DNA of 64,000 nucleotides from Zerene cesonia (Eukaryota > Arthropoda > Insecta > Lepidoptera > Pieridae), in the NCBI RefSeq assembly GCF_012273895.1, contig NC_052106.1, positions 620,001 to 684,000 of the forward strand, in the 5' to 3' direction. The notes beneath the pieces were generated by a model that was given only the letters and a program-made list of their open reading frames with translations, was not told the origin of the DNA and did no database searches. A program made the position numbers and the translations under genes. This document shows positions 54,855 to 64,000 of this stretch, piece after piece; positions within the stretch are counted from its first letter, which is position 1, and every line of letters starts with the position of its first letter.

Positions 54855-56970
54855 TAATGATCATTTTCCATACTAATATATTGACATATTAAAATCTTAC
54901 TCATTAACAAATCAAAAATTATTTATTCGATTATTTTTTATTCACTAGCGAACGATAGCAAGTGCTTTACAACTATTTCAGGAACTTCCTCACGAGCATA
55001 AGAGTTGTGGCTGCTAAACTATTAAAATTGCCTGTTTCCTTATTAAAATTCAAATAAAACAAACTAAAGTTAAACTTGGTGAATTAGACAATAAACGAAA
55101 CAGATAAAATGTAATCGTAAATAACTAAGTTACTACTGATCTTCACACCCACTAATGAATTCTCATTTTACACTTGAAATGCTGATCAGTTCTTGGGTGA
55201 AGTTTTATGTACTAAGTAAGTAGTAAGTACTAGACTCAATGGCAGTCAAGAAGGAAATTAAAGCCTTTAAGAGAAGTTTCGAATATTTAAGTTACGGACT
55301 TATTTCCTCTGAAGTCCTGCCGGGAAACTTTCAAATTCCATGTACATTTACTATATATACGCTTATGAAAATGTATGAAAATACATTTTGAAGTGAAATA
55401 ACTTTTACTCACCTCAAAAAGACGTCATTAATAACTTTTTTAATGTTGGACCGCATTGAGTTTTGCCGCAGAGGCCACCGATCGTATCTTTAGATAAACA
55501 GAACAATAAACTAATATATAACACAAAATGTAGCTTTAATTAAAAAACTAAATTGAGTCGCGTAAATTTATTTAAAGGAGTAAAATATTTAATGGGGCGG
55601 CCATTAAATATTTTCTTTAACATTTGTTTATATTTATTTTTCTTCTTCTTTCTTTTATGTATAATAAAAGTGTAAAAATAAAATAAATAAAAATAAACAT
55701 GGAAATCTGTAAGACCTCAAGATGTTTTTTAGCTCTATGGTTAAATCACTTTATTAAACATTAGAGTAGATATTAACCAACCGCAATATAAAACATACAA
55801 TTCAAACCATACTTTCATAAACAAATCTCATTACTTTTGAAACTGCAAACCGTACGCAAATAACATAACCTACGTACAAGAATATAAATACAAGATATAA
55901 TCTGAATACAATGCAATTGTTAATCCACGTATCTCCTTGCACATAGAACCATACCGAATGCCGGCGGTATATTACAAAAATGTCGGAATACATTTTGAAA
56001 CGCTCGCCGCTATCTCAGACAATTTACTATTATTGGCCACCAGAAGACCTCACGTTCCGTATACATCACTGTCAGGTGTAGCGTCTGTCTAGACAACTTC
56101 TGTTAACTTGTATCACTGTGAAAATTATATTATTGATATTTAATACTCTATATTCTCTTTTTATAGTCGTAGTTGTGTGTGAATCGAATGGCTGAAGGAT
56201 TTGAGAAACTTTACCGATATATAAATGTAACAGTGTATGTGTATTGCAACGTTGTATCGGGGCTGTGTCTGGAGTTTGGTAGGCTGGAGATTGATATATA
56301 AAGTCTACAGATTTGCAATGATATTTTGTTATCACTAAACAAAAGCGCTTCTAAAACAAGTCTTATGTGAATTTGTGAGCTTTCGGGATGAATTTACGTG
56401 TTGGTAGAGAACCGTATTAAACGTAATAAAATTGCCGAAATATACGTGATATATATTTATCTTCCACCATTTATAAGTAGGTATTTCAAATCTTTTTTTA
56501 TCTGTTTACTGATCTCCGACTTTCTTGTTTAAGGTACCCTTTTGTCAATGGCAACATTAGTCTGACGTTACAGTAAAGCAGCTGACATCACCCCGGCCCT
56601 TAACTTTGGCGCTGTCATGATAAATAAAAAATAGCTTCTCGCCGGCACGCGACGCGCGTTTCCAACAATTACATCAACCCGTTCGATTATACCATCAATA
56701 TCATTCTTTGTTTAAACATCAACAATATTAGGTACGAATATCACTTTTGTACTTATTTAAAAATATATCGGTACTCAAATAAATAAAAATTATACGTCTG
56801 TTTGCCAAGTGGTAAAAGGCTTTTCAGTTGATTCGTGTATATAGATGCGATTTCAAACGAGTATGTAAACAATTTAGAGAAAAAAAACTATGTATTATGA
56901 TGACACTATATTTCGCTTGCATCCTGACGAAATAATTTTGCCAATCTCATTTTTAAATTTCTCTCTCACC
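54855..56970. other. No gene seen; one hairpin
   Basis: AT-rich non-coding. 56560-56680 has a GC-richer patch (ACGCGACGCGCGTTTCC). Confidence 0.4.
55582..55614. repeat. Perfect hairpin, 14-bp arms, 5-nt loop
   Basis: AAAATATTTAATGG-GGCGG-CCATTAAATATTTT. Confidence 0.9.
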
Positions 56971-57140
56971 TTTAAACGAGCAATTCTTGAATCGGCTCCA
57001 ACGATTTTCATGAAATTTAGTATACAGGGGGTTTCGGGGGCGATAAATCGATCTAGCTATGAATTTTTTTTTAGAAAATGTCATATTCGTGTTTTATTCG
57101 TGTTTTTTTTCCTGACATCTATTGGTGAATAATAATACTA
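56970..57140 (+). repeat. Second copy of the 25.24-kb repeat, inverted
   Basis: 'CGAGCAATTCTTGAATCGGC', 'CCAACGATTTTCATGAAATT' and 'GGGGGCGATAAATCGATCTA' are the reverse complement of 25400-25510. Confidence 0.75.
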
Positions 57141-57270
57141 TTTTGCTTCGTAGATAGCTGTACAACTGAAATAATGTCATATTCGTGTTTTATTCGTGTT
57201 TTTTTTTTCCTGACATCTATTGGTGAATAATAATACTATTTTGCTTCGTAGATAGCTGGACAACTGAAAT
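57078..57270 (+). repeat. Tandem duplication, about 96-bp unit
   Basis: Unit 1 is 57078-57173 and unit 2 is 57174 to about 57270. They differ mainly by one T in a T-run and one T/G change (AGCTGTACAAC / AGCTGGACAAC). The unit spans the junction between the 56.97-kb repeat and a Helitron-like 3' half. Confidence 0.85.
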
Positions 57271-57357
57271 AACACATAGGCACTTTTTATACCGATATTC
57301 CTACGGGATACGGTTACGCAGCACGCTTACGCGGTTTCAGCCGCGGGTCACAGCTAG
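57246..57357 (+). repeat. Helitron-like 3' half
   Basis: 'CGTAGATAGCTGGACAACTG', 'CCGATATTCCTACGGGATAC', a GCGG-TTTCAG-CCGC hairpin and a CTAG end at 57357. Confidence 0.75.
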
Positions 57358-57359
57358 TT

Positions 57360-59080
57360 TTATTTATCTAAGAATTTGTATAATTCAAGTTTAAAACTAC
57401 ACACTGAAACAATTATCTACCTTATCGCATATCATAACAATAAACTCCCAAACTACTTTCAGACGCTTCAACCTAAATATATAACGACTTAAAGCACAAA
57501 AATTCCACGCAAAAGTTCCCCGCATCAAAAACCCATATTTCCCAGCCCGGGGGAGCCGGGCTAATATTTTACAGTTGTCAAGCTGCCCACAAAACATTGG
57601 GAATGACGAAGGACACTCCCGAGTTATGTAGGACGGTTAGGGGCGCTCAGTTAATGTATCTTTTGGCATACATTTTGGGCCTACATAATAGACGACTTTT
57701 AAACTCGCTGGTCACTTGCGACTTATTTCATATTTCCATATTTTCTTGTAATTTATAAATTTAAAAAAATCTTTATTACTTATGTACCTTTTCCTCAGAT
57801 TTTTCTTTTAATATAATATTTTCACTATTTATAAAACATTACATAAATGAGCCCTGAATATAGAAAATTTCTTGTCAAACAAGATATTATCATGTCTTAT
57901 CTTAATGATCAGTAACACAATTTCACATGGTTCACAGTTTCACAGTTTTCACAGTTGTAATTAGTTCAGCAATCAGACGAATCGGCGGGTCTGATGAGAA
58001 AAAGTACAGTGGCGAATAACCATGGTATAAGGAAGCAAGAAACGTCAAATAATTTACCTTAAGTAACCCTCTACTGGCTCGCTTCAATATTACTAAAGGA
58101 AAACAGGTCCTACATAATTAAGTTAAACTTTGTTCAGTGAACACAACACAGACCAGAATGTTGCGGTCGATTGTGTCAGCTTTAATTATTCCTTAGAAAT
58201 ATAATCGATAATTGTATTTGTTTGTTTAAGAAGTTATTTATAATTTTATTTTTTCGTGAAATACATTCCAATTTCACGATCACGGGCAGTTGATCTCATC
58301 ATGATATCTAATTTACACATAAAAAACTATTCAAATTATTAGTAAACATAAAATTGTGGTATTTTTTCTCAGATTTTCATTTTTTTTTTAAATAACGTTA
58401 TCAATGTCTATACAAGTAGTTCTGCATAATACTCTAAAGTCATTAATTTTGGAAAAATCCTTAATACACGAATCGAACATTCATTTGAAAATGTTCACAA
58501 AATCTCGATGTTATTTGTAAAGCCATATCACATATACGATACATAAGCTATTTACGCAACCAGCTCTCGGGCATAAAGTAAGCCAACCGACTAACATTGT
58601 AATCGTTGCTACACTTCTACGAGCGTAGCCTATAGCGTAGCACTCGTAGCAACATGGTATTTATTACACATGGATACCTCGTAGCGCTCTCGTAGCGTGA
58701 GATATGTAACACAATTATACGTAGCTACGGTGTATGTGGAAACCAGTGGTGGTTGCGGTTTGGTTGCGGTTGTGTTCACAAGAGGTATTGATTGAATGAT
58801 CGGAAACTGGTACTGCATTATTGATTTAATGTAGATGTGTGATGTGACATTAAATATCTACGCAAAAAAGTTGTGTTAAATAAATAAAAATATTTGGACT
58901 GAATTTAAATTTTTACGATACGCAAAGTATGCTTTTGAAAATGTAAGATTTAGATGTGTTCATTTGTGTTCAATTTCGTATAAAACATTTTACAATAACC
59001 TATTACATAGTTAGATATGGGATAGAAATGAACAACAGATGAAAGTGTTTTCCCTCGTATTAGGCAATATCGTACAGTGA
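57360..59080. other. No gene seen apart from a CGTAGC cluster
   Basis: AT-rich non-coding sequence. Confidence 0.4.
58605..58732. repeat. CGTAGC-rich repeat with inverted ends
   Basis: GTTGCTAC (58605-58612) and GTAGCAAC (58646-58653) bracket several CGTAGC words. 'CTCGTAGCGCTCTCGTAGCG' and ACGTAGCTACGGTGTA follow. Related to 31516-31577 and 46406-46491. Confidence 0.6.
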
Positions 59081-59083
59081 CTA

Positions 59084-59303
59084 TCCTATCCTACTAATAT
59101 TATAAAGGCGAAAGTTTGTGAGAATGGATGTATGTGTATATGTATGTTTGTTACTCTTTCACGCAAAAACTACTGAACCGATTGCAATGAAATTTGGTAC
59201 ACAGATAGCTGGACATCTGGAATAACACATAGGCTAATAACTTTTTATTCCGATATTCCTATGGGATACGGTACACGCGGGTGAAACCGCGAAAAGCAAC
59301 TAG
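59084..59303 (+). mobile_element. Helitron-like element (Lep1-type), complete
   Basis: Starts TCCTATCCTACTAATATTAT after host A, keeps 'CTACTGAACCGATTGCAATG' and hairpin CGCGG-GTGAAA-CCGCG, and ends AAAAGCAACTAG before T. The GGGGCGCAG segment is changed to AAAAGCAA. Confidence 0.8.
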
Positions 59304-59309
59304 TATAGT

Positions 59310-59485
59310 ATGAAAAGTCGCTTTTACTATCCGTCCCTATCACCCTATGTATTAAATCTTTAAAAACTACGCAACGGATTTTGATGGTTATTTTTAATAG
59401 ATAGAGTGATTCAAGAGGAAGGTATACATGTATAATGACATCTATTAAACTTCTCCGAATTTAAAGCCGCGGGCAAAAGCTGGTT
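59310..59485 (+). repeat. Repeat with 'ACGCAACGGATTTTGATGG' body
   Basis: Same block order as 51240-51445; ends AAAGCCGCGGGCAAAAGCTGG. It directly follows the Helitron-like element. Confidence 0.7.
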
Positions 59486-59529
59486 AAAACTAAATATGTA
59501 CATAGCACATACTGCATACTGTAACGATG

Positions 59530-59620
59530 CGCCAGTCACGGTGTAGTGGTTAGGATTTCCATTATAATTAGTCGAGCGTAAGTCTAGCCACGATTTATCT
59601 ACATGTTATTCTAAAGATAC
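59530..59620 (+). repeat. Possible tRNA-like SINE head cut by the gap
   Basis: 'GTCACGGTGTAGTGGTTAGG' resembles a tRNA 5' half with an A box. The rest is lost in the gap. Confidence 0.35.
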
Positions 59621-60620
59621 NNNNNNNNNNNNNNNNNNNNNNNNNNNNNNNNNNNNNNNNNNNNNNNNNNNNNNNNNNNNNNNNNNNNNNNNNNNNNNNN
59701 NNNNNNNNNNNNNNNNNNNNNNNNNNNNNNNNNNNNNNNNNNNNNNNNNNNNNNNNNNNNNNNNNNNNNNNNNNNNNNNNNNNNNNNNNNNNNNNNNNNN
59801 NNNNNNNNNNNNNNNNNNNNNNNNNNNNNNNNNNNNNNNNNNNNNNNNNNNNNNNNNNNNNNNNNNNNNNNNNNNNNNNNNNNNNNNNNNNNNNNNNNNN
59901 NNNNNNNNNNNNNNNNNNNNNNNNNNNNNNNNNNNNNNNNNNNNNNNNNNNNNNNNNNNNNNNNNNNNNNNNNNNNNNNNNNNNNNNNNNNNNNNNNNNN
60001 NNNNNNNNNNNNNNNNNNNNNNNNNNNNNNNNNNNNNNNNNNNNNNNNNNNNNNNNNNNNNNNNNNNNNNNNNNNNNNNNNNNNNNNNNNNNNNNNNNNN
60101 NNNNNNNNNNNNNNNNNNNNNNNNNNNNNNNNNNNNNNNNNNNNNNNNNNNNNNNNNNNNNNNNNNNNNNNNNNNNNNNNNNNNNNNNNNNNNNNNNNNN
60201 NNNNNNNNNNNNNNNNNNNNNNNNNNNNNNNNNNNNNNNNNNNNNNNNNNNNNNNNNNNNNNNNNNNNNNNNNNNNNNNNNNNNNNNNNNNNNNNNNNNN
60301 NNNNNNNNNNNNNNNNNNNNNNNNNNNNNNNNNNNNNNNNNNNNNNNNNNNNNNNNNNNNNNNNNNNNNNNNNNNNNNNNNNNNNNNNNNNNNNNNNNNN
60401 NNNNNNNNNNNNNNNNNNNNNNNNNNNNNNNNNNNNNNNNNNNNNNNNNNNNNNNNNNNNNNNNNNNNNNNNNNNNNNNNNNNNNNNNNNNNNNNNNNNN
60501 NNNNNNNNNNNNNNNNNNNNNNNNNNNNNNNNNNNNNNNNNNNNNNNNNNNNNNNNNNNNNNNNNNNNNNNNNNNNNNNNNNNNNNNNNNNNNNNNNNNN
60601 NNNNNNNNNNNNNNNNNNNN
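59621..60620. other. Assembly gap, exactly 1000 N
   Basis: Second fixed-length run of N. True length and content unknown. Confidence 1.
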
Positions 60621-63455
60621 ATAAAAATTTTATTTGCTATTATAAGACTTCCTGTTTTATTTAATATACGATGCTTGATGTATATCTCCTTTTTATATAA
60701 CTATGTGAAATATTAATTTTGACGATGAGGCTATTCATGTGGCGGGCACTGTACACTTTAACACACGACACGGTTTTTATAAATTTCTTATTCGAGTAAC
60801 TACTCATTTTGTTTCTTTCTTACCTTAGTGAACCCTCTACTGAACGTGTTTACCTGTTGTGATTTATTCTATCTGCACGTTTAGTTTCTATTTCTTTATA
60901 ATAATACTACACAGCAAAGTATTTCATTACGATTTGAAACCCACAGGTTAAATTAAAACTTTTATGATCAAAATCAGATCCATCTTTGTTTTTTCTCTTA
61001 TTCCTACGACTACCCGCAACTAGATGAAATAAAACGTTTCACACCCGTCACGGGCGGCCCAGTTAAACTTCGCGTCGTGTCCCACAATGGAGCCCCGCAC
61101 GCGTCCCCCAGCAGGGAAAAACGGTGTCGTTACAGCCAAGTGGCAGATGCCTCGTGTAATTATTTCCACGATTACGCCGACAGTGGTTCGCATTGTTCGA
61201 GACATGCAATGGGAACTGTTGCTAGGTGTATTTGTAGCTAGAAGTAATGGGGAATGATAGCTCTAAGGTACTTTCGTTTTGTCCGTAAATAATCTGTAAT
61301 CATATCGACTCCGATAACAATGTTCTATATTTATTTACTAAGACAACCTCTTTACCTTTATGAGTGTGGTCACTTAGCATTTTATTTTAAGAAAGGCAAT
61401 TATTGAAAAAACCTGATGACATTATTTGGACAAGATAAACAGCTTATAGCGTAAAACAATACTAAAGTCGAAAGATATTCTTATTTTCGATTTTAAGCGC
61501 AAATTAAAGAAAATAATAAACAATTATAAAAGAAGTCATATGACAAAAAGGTCAATTGAAAAATTTGGATCGATAATTAACGATCAAGAGGTATGAAACC
61601 CAAATTACCTGGCCTACCCAAACACGATTCGTCAATTAAAACTTCTTCCCCATTGTTTGTTTACATTTAGTGGGGCGTAATAAACAAAATTTCCTTTGTT
61701 GGCTGCACCTGATAGCCCGCGGCTTACGTACCCCATTCTTGAAGGGGATCCTGTATTCAAGCTATGTATTACGAGGGAGATCACTTAACGATCCACCCGG
61801 TTTGATAAGCGCTTGGGGTTCGGAAACCATCTGTAGTTACATTAGTTTTTGACTTCTTCAACCAAGTTACAGTTGGGCAGTGTCATGGTAACTACAGAAT
61901 GTCTTATCGGCTCTTCTCTGTAGAAACTGCTTTCCGAACCGGCGGTAAGTGACAAATGATGTATTTTGTTATTTCAAAGGCGCGAAGAAATTCTAGTTGA
62001 ATAAATAAATGTTTGAGTCTCTTATTTTACCGCATGAGGCGGTAAGGCAACATGAAACTCAATTATTTATCTCTGACTGTTACTCCGATTATGTTTCTTT
62101 ATGGAACCTTTTTACTTTGTAAAAATATTGAAATATCGACACTCACATGATGTAATTGTGAAAGTGTAAACACGTGTAATTTCTCAGCCCACGCGTGGTC
62201 ACCTTCAATCAAAACGTTGCTGAACGTATCAAGTAACCGACAAACTATCACGCTGCACAAGGAGCATTAATAAGAAACCAGCCAAGTGCGAGTCCAATTT
62301 GCCCACAGAGGGTTCCTTACAACCCTTTTTTCGATTATATGATGTAACAGAAAAAATCATGCTTTGCACAATTTTTCCTTTAACTACGGATCAAATTTCA
62401 GGATTTTGAGTACACGGGAAGGACTCTGTAGCTTTTGATTCCATTGCGAGTGACGAAAATTTGCAGCGGCTGTATAATTTGATTGTGTTAGCTAACAAGC
62501 GAAAACGAAAAGAGACAAACTCGTAGGTTTGTTTCTTTTCACAGCTCCAGGGAACAATAAACTAGACAGTAAATGAGTATTTGATATGAATTTCAGCTTG
62601 ATACCTCCAGCGAGAAGGGTCTCAACAGTAGGTAATCAGACGGCAACGGTGATAAGGGTTCTGTTGTTTTCCAATAGGTATTTTACATTACATTTAATCA
62701 TACGGAAAAACCGCGTGAACGTGATCGCACACAGAACTAGTACAGTTGAATTTCAAGATTGTTTTCAAGGCTTCCATTTCCATACTTGATCAGAATATAA
62801 ATTTTCGTTTTGTTAACTGACTACGACTGTGCTTCGCGACTTCCTCTACCAATAGCCATATCACAAACTTTGTACGCACACGGCGTCTGTATCGACCCGC
62901 CATACGGCATACGGCCAACTTCGCAGCTGTAGAGTGACACCACACTCTCGCAAACTTTGTCACTTTATAACCGAGATAAACAATTTAAAATTTTATCACG
63001 CCGGAGACCGTGGAACGTGAAATCTTTTGTGCAACTTTATTTATAACGTACTTATAAATTGTTAATATAATAAAATGTAAGAAATAATATTTTTCTGCGT
63101 TTGCAGTGGCAATTTCGTAGGAGATATGAAATAAAAATTATATACTCGCAACTATGTGAAGGTAAATTAATTGAATATAGGAAAGGAGAAAAATTTAGGT
63201 AAGCTAGGAAAGAAAGAGAAAGTGCCTATAATATAATACATATATGATTAATGTGCATATTTTATTACACATTACCTACAGTGTTTTGTGCACATTTTTG
63301 TTTAAGAAATATGTAAATATTTAAACATAATATTATTATACAAAAACATATAATAAATCATGTGTTCGCAGGTGGCATGCGAGCTCATTTTTCTAACGAC
63401 TGGGCGAGTATCGTAACATTTATATTTTATACGGGATTAGGCATATTTTATACGT
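60621..63455. other. No gene seen; few repeats
   Basis: This is the most repeat-poor part of the window. 61030-61205 and 62820-63020 are GC-richer and could be regulatory or non-coding exon sequence, for example a 5' exon of the minus-strand JNK gene. I cannot show splice sites or a promoter. Confidence 0.4.
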
Positions 63456-63457
63456 AG

Positions 63458-63688
63458 TTTATAATTTGCAATACCGCCTCCTTGGTACAGTGGTTAACGC
63501 GAGAGCGTAAACCGGTAGTTGGTTTTATTCCCGGTGGGGACGCACAATAAAAAAAACGTCTCGGTTTGAAAAGACAGAAGGCTGATCATCTACTTGTCCA
63601 TAAAAAAACGATCAGCGAAACAGATCTATATCATCTGCCCCATACCCCAGTAGGGTACACGGGACTTCACATTTTATAAATTGCAATA
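63458..63688 (+). mobile_element. tRNA-headed SINE with target duplication
   Basis: The element 63474-63672 is flanked by TTTATAATTTGCAATA (63458-63473) and TTTATAAATTGCAATA (63673-63688), one mismatch in 16. The head CTTGGTACAGTGGTTAACGC carries an A box. The body has 'AGAAGGCTGATCATCTACTT', 'CGATCAGCGAAACAGATC' and 'CTGCCCCATACCCCAG'. Body shared with 50290-50412. Confidence 0.85.
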
Positions 63689-64000
63689 TTAATCACCTCA
63701 ACAATATTAACTCGGACACATATAGTATATCAGCTTTTACTTTAGTAAGTATTATGTAATTAATTACTTGTAAAAACATATCCGCAATAGACTGATCTGA
63801 CTTTTACATAGCCAAGCAATGATCTTTAATAATACACATATATTTTGTTCTTTTACTTATATGTATTACAAAGTATGTATTCGCTCGACGGGCGTATAAA
63901 AACAATGCCCCAATCACGCATGCCAAATAAACATTCCGTATACCAGTTAGAACATAAGTTACAAGCACGCCACTGGAAGTATTTAAAAAGGGGGTCACTT
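63689..64000. other. No gene seen
   Basis: AT-rich non-coding sequence up to the window edge. Confidence 0.4.

Overview
This is a 64-kb, AT-rich piece of an arthropod nuclear genome, very probably a moth or butterfly. It is almost entirely non-coding. The lepidopteran call rests on the repeat landscape: many short Helitron-like elements (5' TC, 3' hairpin, CTAG end, A|T target), a tRNA-headed SINE with a GAT-repeat tail, and LINE-tail elements ending in the motif around 'GGGCGGTGGTGATCGCTTACC'. It also rests on one host exon of insect type. Two gaps of exactly 1000 N (21727-22726 and 59621-60620) show a scaffolded draft assembly.

The only host coding sequence I can support is one exon at 843-988 on the minus strand. 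It encodes the N-terminus of c-Jun N-terminal kinase (JNK; basket, bsk in Drosophila). It has an in-frame stop and a splice acceptor just upstream, and a GT donor at its downstream end. The rest of the kinase lies beyond the left edge of the window. Because an acceptor precedes the start codon, at least one 5' non-coding exon must lie to the right, so an unknown part of this window may be the long first intron and promoter of this gene.

Layout. 1-998: JNK exon and flanking introns. 1.0-9 kb: AT-rich sequence with a few retroposon scraps. 8.8-9.25 kb: decayed LINE reverse transcriptase. 10.6-11.3 kb: a SINE with terminal direct repeats and a LINE-tail element beside a Helitron-like fragment. 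13-27 kb: Helitron-like elements, SINE and LINE tails, a 1-kb gap and a 35-bp-arm foldback. 30-33 kb: two SINEs in opposite orientation and a 13-bp tandem repeat. 34.5-35.2 kb: a hAT transposon with both terminal inverted repeats and an 8-bp target duplication, keeping only the transposase dimerisation domain. 36-43 kb: LINE-tail elements, a SINE with perfect target duplication, a CTCF-like site and a tail-to-tail Helitron pair. 45-60 kb: more Helitron-like elements, perfect hairpins, a CRE-containing GC-rich patch, a tandem duplication and the second gap. 60.6-64 kb: mostly unique-looking sequence and a terminal SINE.

I found no bacterial-type system, CRISPR array, rRNA or convincing functional tRNA gene. 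The most notable signals are structural: a SINE with its tRNA-like part at the 3' end and 41-bp terminal repeats; Helitron subfamilies with one 3' end and unrelated 5' ends; a group of perfect long-arm, short-loop hairpins; and a CGTAGC-rich repeat seen at three loci.
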